From Phycisphaerales bacterium (GTDB lineage Bacteria > Planctomycetota > Phycisphaerae > SM23-33), in assembly GCA_003171235.1 (NCBI GenBank), contig PMYM01000085.1, positions 23,399 to 30,292 on the forward strand: a stretch of DNA of 6,894 nucleotides, read 5' to 3'. The position numbers were made by a program, and so were the translations under genes. Of the stretch, positions 1 to 4,826 are shown one piece after another. The stretch's first letter is position 1; each line of letters opens with the position of its first letter. The notes beneath the pieces were generated by a model. The model was not told the origin of the DNA. It did not search any database and saw nothing but the letters and a program-made list of their open reading frames with translations.

Positions 1-33
1 TTTCAAATCTGGGAATTTCAAATCTGGGAATTG

Positions 34-60
34 TAAAAAGCCAAGGGCACTGCCTTGGCT
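34..60 (-). terminator. Possible intrinsic terminator on the minus strand
   Basis: AGCCAAGG (39-46) and CCTTGGCT (53-60) form a perfect 8-bp stem with a 6-nt loop. Read on the minus strand the stem is followed at once by TTTTTAC, the usual shape of a Rho-independent terminator. On the plus strand the T run is weaker and offset. The hairpin lies inside the core of the repeat element, so it may be part of that element rather than a dedicated terminator. No minus-strand gene that would need it is visible immediately upstream, since the next gene on the right is on the plus strand. Confidence 0.35.
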
Positions 61-71
61 CCGTCATTTTG

Positions 72-110
72 CCGTTCGACAGGCTCACGGCCCTGAGCGA
101 AGCCGAAGGG
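72..110. repeat. REP-like imperfect palindrome nested in the copy A repeat
   Basis: The left half begins CCGTTCGACAGGCTCACGG and the right half is CCCTGAGCGAAGCCGAAGGG. They pair as TTCG with CGAA and GGCTCA with TGAGC, around a GC-rich centre. Copy B of the surrounding element (3971-4079) has nothing at the matching position, which suggests insertion here. Sequences of the type TTCGACAGGCTCAGGG are, from general knowledge, a common dispersed palindrome in many bacterial genomes. The inserted-element reading is inference from one comparison. Confidence 0.6.
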
Positions 111-174
111 AAATTTGAAATCCCCAGATTTGAAATTCGTTTACCCGCCCGCAACCCAGAACCTTCATTTCTGG

Positions 175-191
175 TGTAGAATCCGCACATG
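175..191 (+). promoter_or_regulatory. Start-proximal -10 element, predicted leaderless promoter
   Basis: TGTAGAAT ends at 182, and exactly six bases separate it from the ATG at 189. TAGAAT (177-182) is one mismatch from TATAAT. A start point about 7 nt downstream of a -10 hexamer would fall on the A of the ATG, giving an mRNA without a leader. There is no Shine-Dalgarno sequence in front of this ATG. No convincing -35 box is seen at 17 nt. The same TGTAGAAT-N6-ATG arrangement occurs on the minus strand at 2859-2875. Confidence 0.5.
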
Positions 192-1235
192 GTTGAGCAG
201 GTAGAGATCCCAGCAGACAAACCCGCTGCGCCGCCGACGCCGCCCTCAACTCCCCGATCCATGCCCGTCCGGTTGGCAGGGTGCTTTCGCGCCGGCCTGG
301 GCGCCGGCCTGCGGATGAGCCTGTGGCTGGTGGCGCTCATGACCCCCATCTCGCTGGGGGTGAAGCTCTTGGACTGGCTGGGCTGGCTGGCGATTATCGG
401 CCGGCCGCTGGAGCCAGTTTTCCGTCTGGTCGGCCTGCCGGGCAGGTGCGTCGTGCCCTTCGTCACCGGGGCGTGCATCAACCTGTATTCGGGCATCGCC
501 GCCATCGGCTCTATCGAACTCACCGGGCGGCAGATGACCATCCTGGCCCTGATGATGCTCATCTCGCACAACCTGCCCATCGAGATGGCCGTGCAGCGTA
601 AGACCGGCACGCCTTCCTGGCGAACGCTGCTCTTGCGGTTGACGACGAGTTTCGCCGGGGCCGCCGCTCTGAACCTGCTCATGCCCGCCCCGGCCGCCGA
701 CGCAGCCGTGGTGCGCGTGGGCGACGCCGCCGCCGGGGCTGTCGAGTTCTGGCCGATGCTGGCGGGGTGGGCCGTGGGCATGCTCTACCTGGCGGGCAAG
801 GTCTTCGCCATCGTCATCGGCCTGATGATCCTGCAGCGGCTGCTGCGGGAGTTTGGCCTGATTCCCCTCCTGGGCAAACTGTTCTATCCGCTGCTGTGGC
901 TCTTGGGCCTGCCGCGGCGGTGCGCGTTCCTGTGGATCGTGGCCAACACCCTGGGCCTGGCCTACGGGGCCGGGGTCATCGTGGAGGAGGTCAGCCGGCA
1001 CGACATAACCCCGCGCGACGCCCAACTGCTCAACCGCTCCATCGCCGTCTGTCATTCTCTGCTGGAGGACACGCTGCTGTTCGCCGCCATCGGGGCCTGG
1101 GTGCTGTGGATCACCCTGCCGCGGCTGGTGATCGCGGCGGGAGTGGTGTGGACCTACCGCATCATCACCAGCAAGAAGCGTAGCCAGTTGCCAGTGGTCA
1201 GTAGCCAGCAAGAAAAGCTGAAAGCTGAAAACTGA
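189..1235 (+). CDS. Membrane protein with two tandem nucleoside-recognition (Gate) domains
   Basis: A 348-residue integral membrane protein, probably in the cytoplasmic membrane. Residues 1-25 are Pro/Ala-rich and soluble. Two homologous halves follow. Half 1 has GLPGRC (82-87), a Gly-rich stretch with YSGIAAIG, and SHNLPIEMAV (126-135). Half 2 has GLPRRC (240-245), a matching stretch with YGAG, and CHSLLEDTLL (288-297). The spacing between equivalents is nearly constant, about 158-162 residues, so this looks like an internal duplication. Hydrophobic segments fall near 43-70, 88-105, 115-135, 190-215, 225-265 and 295-322. The pattern matches the Gate family seen in SpmA/SpmB and in the channel region of FeoB. 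The substrate is unknown, and transport or gating is inferred. The start fits the -10 element six bases upstream. The last 18 or so codons lie in heptad repeats, so the tail (SQLPVVSSQQEKLKAEN) is probably not ancestral. The gene converges on rlmN. Confidence 0.8.
   Translation: MVEQVEIPADKPAAPPTPPSTPRSMPVRLAGCFRAGLGAGLRMSLWLVALMTPISLGVKLLDWLGWLAIIGRPLEPVFRLVGLPGRCVVPFVTGACINLYSGIAAIGSIELTGRQMTILALMMLISHNLPIEMAVQRKTGTPSWRTLLLRLTTSFAGAAALNLLMPAPAADAAVVRVGDAAAGAVEFWPMLAGWAVGMLYLAGKVFAIVIGLMILQRLLREFGLIPLLGKLFYPLLWLLGLPRRCAFLWIVANTLGLAYGAGVIVEEVSRHDITPRDAQLLNRSIAVCHSLLEDTLLFAAIGAWVLWITLPRLVIAAGVVWTYRIITSKKRSQLPVVSSQQEKLKAEN
1178..1212. repeat. Degenerate GGCYACW heptad tandem repeat (minus orientation)
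   Basis: From 1185 the sequence runs in 7-nt units beginning CAGTTGC, then CAGTGGT, with two more related units up to 1212. Read on the minus strand the units fit GGCYACW with drift. The array at 3942-3969 has the same period and consensus in the opposite orientation. This array lies within the 3' coding end of the Gate-domain gene and is followed immediately by the AAAGCTG array. Confidence 0.6.
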
Positions 1236-1302
1236 AAGCTGAAATCAAGACTGGCCACGCCTTAACTTCTATTTCAGCTTTTAGCTTTAAGCTTTCAGCT
1301 TT
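1214..1302. repeat. Inverted pair of AAAGCTG heptad arrays between convergent genes
   Basis: The arm at 1214-1245 is about four units of AAAGCTG ending GAAAT. The arm at 1271-1302 is its reverse complement, with three differences over 32 positions, and the spacer is 25 nt. The RNA could form a long A/U-rich hairpin from either strand. The stop codon of the Gate-domain gene (1233-1235) lies in the left arm and the rlmN stop (1295-1297) in the right arm. The structure could therefore act as a shared 3'-end structure. It lacks a GC-rich stem and T run, so a classical intrinsic terminator is not claimed. A third copy lies at 4746-4777. Confidence 0.75.
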
Positions 1303-2329
1303 GCAGTTCCTGCTCGCCCATCTTTGCCCTTAGTTGCCCGCACGCTGCATCCGCCTCGGCCCCGCGGCTCTTGCGGATCTGGACGTTGACGCCGGCCTTC
1401 TCCAGGCGCTGGGCGAATCGCAGGGTGGCCTGGCCGCTGGGGCGCTGGTAGGGCAGGCCGGGGGCAGGGTTGAAGCGGATGATGTTCACGTTGCACCTCA
1501 GGCGGCGGGCGATGCGGGAGAGGCCCTCGGCGCAGAGGTTGGTGTCGTTGACGCCGGCCAGCAGAACGTACTCCAGGGTAAGCTCGCGGTGGCGGCTTTC
1601 ATAGAACGCCTCAGCCGCCTCGACGATGGATTCGATGTCGGCCGGGGCGTTGGGAATGAGCTGGCGGCGCAGGGCGTCGTTGTGGGCGTGCAGCGAGATG
1701 GCCAGCGTGATGGGCAACTTCTGGGCCGCCAGGTTCCGGATGGCCTTGGGCAGGCCGACGGTGGAAACCGTCACGTGCCGTGCGGAAATCCCAAGCCGAC
1801 CCGGGTCGATGATCGCCCGCACGGCAAAAAGAGTGGCCTCGAAATTCGCCAGCGGCTCGCCCATGCCCATGAAGACCGCATGGGTGACCTTTCTCCCGGT
1901 GGCGGCCTGGAGCTGCAGCACCTGCTCGACGATCTCGCCGCCGGTGAGGTTCCGCCCCAGCCCCTGGCTCCCGGAGGCGCAGAAGCTGCAGCCGACGGCG
2001 CAGCCGGCCTGAGTGGAAAGGCAGGCGGTGGCGTGATGGGCGGTGGGAATCAGCACCGTCTCGACCTGCTGGCCGTCGGGCCAGGCCAGCAGCAGCTTGG
2101 TCACCTGGTCGGCGGCGTCGGCCCTGGCCATGACCTTGCCTGAAAGAATCGAGAACTGCTCGGCCATGCCGGCGCGCTGGGCAGCCGGCAGGTTGGTCAT
2201 CTTGGCGAAATCAAAAACTCCGCGATGCCAAACCCAGTCGCCGATCTGCCGGGCACGGAACTTCGGCTGCTCCAGCCGGGCCATCTCGGCGGCGAACTCC
2301 TCGGCGGTCATGTCCAGCAAATGTTTCAT
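1295..2329 (-). CDS. rlmN: 23S rRNA (adenine2503-C2)-methyltransferase / tRNA A37 methyltransferase RlmN
   Basis: A cytoplasmic radical-SAM enzyme of 344 residues, normal for the family. It C2-methylates A2503 of 23S rRNA, and in characterised members also A37 of some tRNAs. Numbered from MKHLLDM, the cluster motif CxxxCxxC is CAVGCSFC, with Cys110, Cys114 and Cys117 binding [4Fe-4S]. Cys103 (ACLSTQAGC) and Cys330 (AACGQL) correspond to the two mechanistic cysteines, Cys118 and Cys355 of E. coli. The SAM-contact motif GMGEPLANF begins at about 155. VSTVGLP, SLHAHND and LEYVLLAGVND are all typical and in order. An in-frame ATG exists at 2356, but it would add nine residues translated from a repeat. 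The ATG at 2329 begins the conserved N-terminus and is preferred. No good Shine-Dalgarno sequence precedes it. The last two residues and stop lie in the AAAGCTG repeat. It is 55 nt downstream of the deoxyribosyltransferase-like gene, so cotranscription is possible. Confidence 0.95.
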   Translation of the reverse strand: MKHLLDMTAEEFAAEMARLEQPKFRARQIGDWVWHRGVFDFAKMTNLPAAQRAGMAEQFSILSGKVMARADAADQVTKLLLAWPDGQQVETVLIPTAHHATACLSTQAGCAVGCSFCASGSQGLGRNLTGGEIVEQVLQLQAATGRKVTHAVFMGMGEPLANFEATLFAVRAIIDPGRLGISARHVTVSTVGLPKAIRNLAAQKLPITLAISLHAHNDALRRQLIPNAPADIESIVEAAEAFYESRHRELTLEYVLLAGVNDTNLCAEGLSRIARRLRCNVNIIRFNPAPGLPYQRPSGQATLRFAQRLEKAGVNVQIRKSRGAEADAACGQLRAKMGEQELQS

Positions 2330-2335
2330 AGGAAT

Positions 2336-2428
2336 AAAGATTGAACCACAAAGCACACAGAGATCACAAAGAACCTCTTATTAATTACTTCTCTTCGTGT
2401 TCTTTGTGCTCTCTGTGGCTCAATCTTT
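2336..2428. repeat. Inverted pair of nonamer arrays with conserved AAAGATTNARCCAC ends
   Basis: The left arm opens with AAAGATTGAACCACAAAG at 2336 and continues in 9-nt units ending near 2375. The right arm (2391-2428), read on the minus strand, opens with AAAGATTGAGCCACAGAG and continues in units such as GCACAAAGA and ACACGAAGA. The left arm has about one extra unit. The conserved leaders face outward, so the RNA could fold into a long hairpin. The pair spans the stop codon of the upstream minus-strand gene (2385-2387) and ends 7 nt before the rlmN start. A related single array lies at 4791-4826. Confidence 0.75.
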
Positions 2429-2861
2429 GTTTCTTCTTGTCTTCCAGCAAGCGGCCGAGTTCGTCCGTGGCCAGGAACGCTTCGAAGCTCGCCAGGTCCG
2501 CAAACACCCGGTCGCTGTAGCAGCGCACCACCCAGTTGGCCGCCAGGGGCGAGATGGTCAGCACCGCCGAGCCGTGGCGGAAGGCCTCGTACATCTCGAT
2601 GGCCGTGCCCATGCTGGCCGAGGGCAGATAGGCCACCAGCAGGTCCGACTGGCCGGCCAGGCGGATGCCTTCCTCCATCGTGCGGATGATGTCCTGCTGC
2701 TGGTACTCGATCGAGCCGCGATGGCGGCTGTAGTGGCAATACACCCGGGCCTGGGGCAGGTGTTTGCACAGCAGGTCTTGGAGGGGCCCTCGCCAGTCCT
2801 GGCTGTGAATGCTCGCCTCCACCAGCGAGCCCTGCATGATGCCGGCCAGAAATACCTTCAT
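2385..2861 (-). CDS. Nucleoside 2-deoxyribosyltransferase-like protein
   Basis: A 158-residue soluble protein. It opens with a beta strand, MKVFLAGI, and carries SDLLVAYLP followed by SMGTAIEMYEA (residues 83-93). This resembles the (S)GTAxE signature of the nucleoside 2-deoxyribosyltransferase and Rcl/DNPH1 N-glycosidase superfamily, in which the Glu attacks the sugar. Glu89 is the candidate nucleophile. Family members cleave or exchange the N-glycosidic bond of (deoxy)nucleosides or nucleotides. The substrate here cannot be told, and a structural relative with another role remains possible. The first ATG is supported by a -10-like TAGAAT exactly six bases upstream and by the conserved N-terminal strand. 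The last 15 or so residues, within KKKQRLSHREHKEHEEK, are encoded by the nonamer repeat and are probably a read-through tail rather than part of the fold. The gene lies 62 nt after the DUF2314-type gene and 55 nt before rlmN on the same strand. Confidence 0.65.
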   Translation of the reverse strand: MKVFLAGIMQGSLVEASIHSQDWRGPLQDLLCKHLPQARVYCHYSRHRGSIEYQQQDIIRTMEEGIRLAGQSDLLVAYLPSASMGTAIEMYEAFRHGSAVLTISPLAANWVVRCYSDRVFADLASFEAFLATDELGRLLEDKKKQRLSHREHKEHEEK

Positions 2862-2875
2862 GGCGGCATTCTACA
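2859..2875 (-). promoter_or_regulatory. Start-proximal -10 element, predicted leaderless promoter
   Basis: On the minus strand TGTAGAAT is followed by six bases (GCCGCC) and then the ATG at 2861-2859. TAGAAT occupies 2873-2868. The geometry is identical to that in front of the ATG at 189 and predicts transcription starting at or next to the A of the start codon. No Shine-Dalgarno sequence is present and no clear -35 box is seen. If active, it would let this gene be transcribed apart from the gene upstream. Confidence 0.5.
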
Positions 2876-2923
2876 GCCGGCGGGGGCTGGATGAAGCACG
2901 CAGGGGGGAGAAATGGCCCAGAA

Positions 2924-3925
2924 TCAGTCGTGTGGTGAACTGGCCGGGGCGCTGGAGGGGCGGCCCTTGATGGCCAGAACCCTCTCCGTGAAGCCGCCGC
3001 TCTGCTTGCCGCCGGGCAGCAGGATCAGCCAGTCCAGCGCGTTGGCGGTGGGCCGCACGATGGTGTCTCCCTGGCGCAGGCTGGACAGTTGGCGCGGGGC
3101 GCTGTCCAGTTTGCCGGTCAGGTGGGTGGGGGTGAGTTGGCGGGCTTCCACCCACAGGTATTCGCTGTGGTCGCCCTCGCTAAAACGGAATTTGGCCAGG
3201 TATCTGCCCGGCTTGTTCTGGAGGAAGGCCTGGGCGAACTCATTCCAGCTCCGCCGGGCCTGGGCGATGGCCGCCTGCATGTCCGGGTCGTCCGGATCGA
3301 GGGTAAGGGTCTCCGCGGGGTGGGCGAAGATCGACAGCGGGTCGTCGGACCGCAGTTTCTCCTTCATGCTCGCCAGCCAGGCCGTCTCCAGGCCTTCATC
3401 CTCGGCGATGACGGCCAGCGTGTTCTCGTCGGCCAGGGCGCTCAGCGCCTTGCCCATCACGCGGTAGGCCTGGGCCTTGTCGGCCGGCACGCCGATGAAG
3501 TAGACCGCGATCCAGCCCTGCTGCCCAACGGCCTGCTGGCGCAGTTGTGGATCGGCGATCTTGGCCGGATCGTCCCCCTCCATCAGGTGCAGCTCCAGCA
3601 GGAAGCCCTCGATTTTCAACATGTAGACCGGCCCCGTGCCGGCCAGATACTCGGCGGCTTCCTCATCGCTGCCCAGCGGCCGGCCAAAGGCCTGGCCTAT
3701 TGCCTTGGCCAAGGCCGCTCGGTCCGCCGTCGGCGGCTTGGACACAACCAGCACCAGCGAAAGCGTGGGGGAATCTTCGACCTCCTGCCGGTCGTAAGGT
3801 GATTCCGCGGGCGATTCGACGCCGGGCCAGTGCTTGCGGACGTAGTTCTGAACCGCCAGTGTGCCCACTACCGCCGCCACGGCCGTGATAATCACCAACA
3901 CCCATTTTTGCAGCGCATCACTCAT
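2924..3925 (-). CDS. Membrane-anchored protein with C-terminal DUF2314-like domain
   Basis: A 333-residue protein of unknown function. Residues 8-26 (WVLVIITAVAAVVGTLAV) form one hydrophobic segment, with a short N-terminus and KHW after it. This suggests a signal anchor with the bulk of the protein outside the cytoplasm. The linker to about 52 is acidic and Pro-rich. Residues 53-205 look globular (TLSLVLVVSKPP, YMLKIEGFLLELHLMEG, GWIAVYFIGVP) and I do not recognise them firmly. Residues about 213-301 resemble DUF2314: AIAQARRSWNEFAQAF, then YLAKFRFSEGDHSEYLWVE, then LTGKLDSAP, then LRQGDTIV, ending with ALDWLIL. The tail is low-complexity and Ser/Pro-rich. GGTGAG lies just before the first ATG, closer than usual for a ribosome binding site. 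It is the first gene of a minus-strand run leading to the deoxyribosyltransferase-like gene and rlmN. The family name gives no function and I assign none. Confidence 0.7.
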   Translation of the reverse strand: MSDALQKWVLVIITAVAAVVGTLAVQNYVRKHWPGVESPAESPYDRQEVEDSPTLSLVLVVSKPPTADRAALAKAIGQAFGRPLGSDEEAAEYLAGTGPVYMLKIEGFLLELHLMEGDDPAKIADPQLRQQAVGQQGWIAVYFIGVPADKAQAYRVMGKALSALADENTLAVIAEDEGLETAWLASMKEKLRSDDPLSIFAHPAETLTLDPDDPDMQAAIAQARRSWNEFAQAFLQNKPGRYLAKFRFSEGDHSEYLWVEARQLTPTHLTGKLDSAPRQLSSLRQGDTIVRPTANALDWLILLPGGKQSGGFTERVLAIKGRPSSAPASSPHD

Positions 3926-3941
3926 GTCTCACCAAAAGAAA

Positions 3942-3969
3942 GGCTGCAGGCCACAGGCTACAGACTACC
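3942..3969 (+). repeat. GGCYACW heptad tandem repeat
   Basis: Four consecutive 7-nt units start with GGCTGCA at 3942 and end with GACTACC at 3969. They match the consensus of the array at 1178-1212 in reverse orientation. This array lies 16 bp upstream of the start of the DUF2314-type gene and directly abuts the inverted element at 3971-4079. Confidence 0.6.
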
Positions 3970-3970
3970 G

Positions 3971-4079
3971 GGGAGATTGCAGATTTGGGAATTTCAAATC
4001 TGGGAATTGCAGGAACGGCTGACCCGTTGCCATGGCTCCGTCAATCTGCAATTTGAAATTCCCAAATTTGAAATCTCCC
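3971..4079. repeat. Inverted-repeat element, copy B
   Basis: The left arm (3971-4011) contains GAATTTCAAATCTGGGAATT. The right arm (4042-4079) is its imperfect reverse complement, containing AATTTGAAATTCCC. The core holds a small hairpin (AACGG at 4014-4018 with CCGTT at 4024-4028) and the block TGCCATGGCTCCGTCA, shared with copy A at 51-66. The element ends two bases before the stop codon (4084-4082) of the minus-strand adenosyltransferase gene, so its transcript would end in this structure. At about 109 bp it is MITE- or REP-sized, and no protein is encoded. Confidence 0.75.
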
Positions 4080-4081
4080 TG

Positions 4082-4699
4082 CTAGGCTTGCCAGGCGACA
4101 TCGGCTTCGCTGGCGTCGCGGTTGGCCAGGCGGGCCAGGGCAAACAAGAGGTCGCTCAGGCGGTTGATGAACTGCCGGATGCAGGCCTCGGCCGGCGCCG
4201 GGGGGGCCTGCTCGCCCCAGGTGGCGCCGGCGACGTCCAGCCCTTCGCGGCTCATCACCCAGAGGGCCCTGAGCACGGCCCGCTCGGCCCGGCGACAGAC
4301 CGTCCTGGCCAGGTGCAGCCGGCAGGCCAGTTCCCCGCCGCCGGGCAGGATGAAGTTCTTCAGTTTGGGCAGGTCCTGGCAGAGGGCGTCGATCTGCCGC
4401 TCGACGTCGGCGACGGCCTGGTCCTTGAGGCGCACGGGCGGGCGGCTTTCCACGGCCATGGCCCCCAGCATCGCCCCGACGGTGAACAGGTCGTTCTGCC
4501 GCCCGGCCAGGGCGTCGTGCACGTTGATGTGGTTGATGCGCGTCGCCTCGGCCAGGCACAGTCCGATGCAACTGTTCAATTCGTCCAGGTCGCCCAGGGC
4601 GGCCAGCAGGGGCGAGTCCTTGGCGATGCGCCGGCTCTTGCCGTTGACCGCGCACATGACCGTGTAGCCTTCGTCGCCGGTTCGGGTGTAAAGTTTCAT
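4082..4699 (-). CDS. PduO-type ATP:cob(I)alamin adenosyltransferase
   Basis: The enzyme moves the adenosyl group of ATP to cob(I)alamin, making coenzyme B12, and acts in the cytoplasm, usually as a trimer. Numbered from MKLYTRTGDEG (205 residues), the N-terminal ATP loop is TRTGDEGYT (5-13). DELNSCIG follows at about 39-46 and ILPGGGELACRLHLARTVCRRAERAV at about 117-142. The conserved Arg136, Arg137 and Glu139 belong to the RRAER nucleotide/cobalamin-site motif. The C-terminus has FINRLSDLLFALAR (177-190), as usual. The segment between the loop and DELN reads NGKSRRIAKDSPLLAALGDLDELN, where the family normally has RVSKD followed by something like RVEAYG; it has drifted. A second ATG six bases earlier (4705) is in frame. 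AGGA is only 2 nt from that ATG but 8 nt from the one at 4699, which I therefore prefer. It is transcribed alone, divergent from the TPR gene. No B12-dependent enzyme or riboswitch is seen in the window. Confidence 0.88.
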   Translation of the reverse strand: MKLYTRTGDEGYTVMCAVNGKSRRIAKDSPLLAALGDLDELNSCIGLCLAEATRINHINVHDALAGRQNDLFTVGAMLGAMAVESRPPVRLKDQAVADVERQIDALCQDLPKLKNFILPGGGELACRLHLARTVCRRAERAVLRALWVMSREGLDVAGATWGEQAPPAPAEACIRQFINRLSDLLFALARLANRDASEADVAWQA

Positions 4700-4736
4700 G
4701 GCCATAATCCTGTGTTGAGGTGTAATGGGCTGTAAG

Positions 4737-4765
4737 ATTATATGAAAAGCTGAAAGCTAAAAGCT
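4737..4765 (-). promoter_or_regulatory. Candidate sigma70-type promoter for the adenosyltransferase gene
   Basis: A perfect TATAAT on the minus strand (4742-4737) lies 37 bases before the ATG at 4699, which would give a leader of roughly 25-30 nt. At a 17-nt spacing the -35 position (4765-4760) falls inside the AAAGCTG heptad repeat and reads AGCTTT, a poor match to TTGACA. The -10 box is clear against a GC-rich background. The -35 box is not. Confidence 0.5.
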
Positions 4766-4777
4766 AAAAGCTGAAAT
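4746..4777 (+). repeat. Single AAAGCTG heptad array (third copy)
   Basis: This 32-nt array has the same length and ends as the arms at 1214-1245 and 1271-1302. It differs from the reverse complement of the 1271-1302 arm at one position. Here it has no inverted partner. It sits in the divergent intergenic region between the adenosyltransferase and TPR genes, beside the TATAAT. Confidence 0.7.
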
Positions 4778-4790
4778 GAAAAGAGGCTTG

Positions 4791-4826
4791 TTCGCGCAGT
4801 TCGCGTTGTTCGTGGCTAATCTTTTG
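4791..4826 (-). repeat. Single nonamer array with the AAAGATTNARCCAC-type leader
   Basis: Three 9-nt units occur in a row on the plus strand: TTCGCGCAG (4791), TTCGCGTTG (4800) and TTCGTGGCT (4809). They end in AATCTTTT. Read on the minus strand this is AAAAGATTAGCCACG followed by nonamers, the same leader and unit logic as the inverted pair at 2336-2428. The array lies just upstream of the TPR gene and can be read through in frame from an ATG at 4776, which would give a spurious N-terminal extension. Confidence 0.6.

Larger units (their letters stand above)
1..139. repeat. Composite inverted-repeat element, copy A, cut by the window edge
   Basis: The left arm (1-33) is two units of a 15-nt period, TTTCAAATCTGGGAA. 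The right arm (about 111-139) is an imperfect reverse complement of it. The core between the arms includes TGCCTTGGCTCCGTCA (51-66), which matches TGCCATGGCTCCGTCA at 4028-4043 in copy B with one mismatch, so the two are copies of one dispersed element. Unlike copy B, this copy has about 37 extra bases (roughly 74-110) that form a separate palindrome. The left boundary lies outside the window, so the full length is unknown. What gene, if any, ends just to the left cannot be seen. Confidence 0.75.

Noticed and set aside
1..139. A CRISPR array suggested by the direct 15-nt repeats
   Set aside because: There are only two adjacent units with no spacers, they are part of an inverted-repeat element, and no cas gene is present.
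246..1211. A 321-codon open frame on the minus strand opposite the Gate-domain gene
   Set aside because: It is rich in His, Gln, Arg, Gly and Pro with no hydrophobic core, a typical shadow of a GC-rich membrane protein gene. It also begins within a heptad repeat.
1334..2143. A 269-codon open frame on the plus strand opposite rlmN
   Set aside because: rlmN is certain on the other strand, and this frame has low-complexity Gly/Ala/Asp/Val composition without a recognisable domain.
2330..2356. A nine-residue upstream extension of RlmN from the ATG at 2356
   Set aside because: The extension is translated mostly from the nonamer repeat, and the family N-terminus starts at the ATG at 2329.
3089..3802. 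A 237-codon open frame on the plus strand opposite the DUF2314-type gene
   Set aside because: The minus-strand frame has an N-terminal anchor and a recognisable C-terminal domain. The plus-strand frame shows neither and no start signal.
3971..4079. A cobalamin riboswitch near the adenosyltransferase gene
   Set aside because: The structured sequence is downstream of the gene rather than in its leader. The short leader (about 4700-4730) is too small for a B12 riboswitch and no B12-box-like sequence is seen there.
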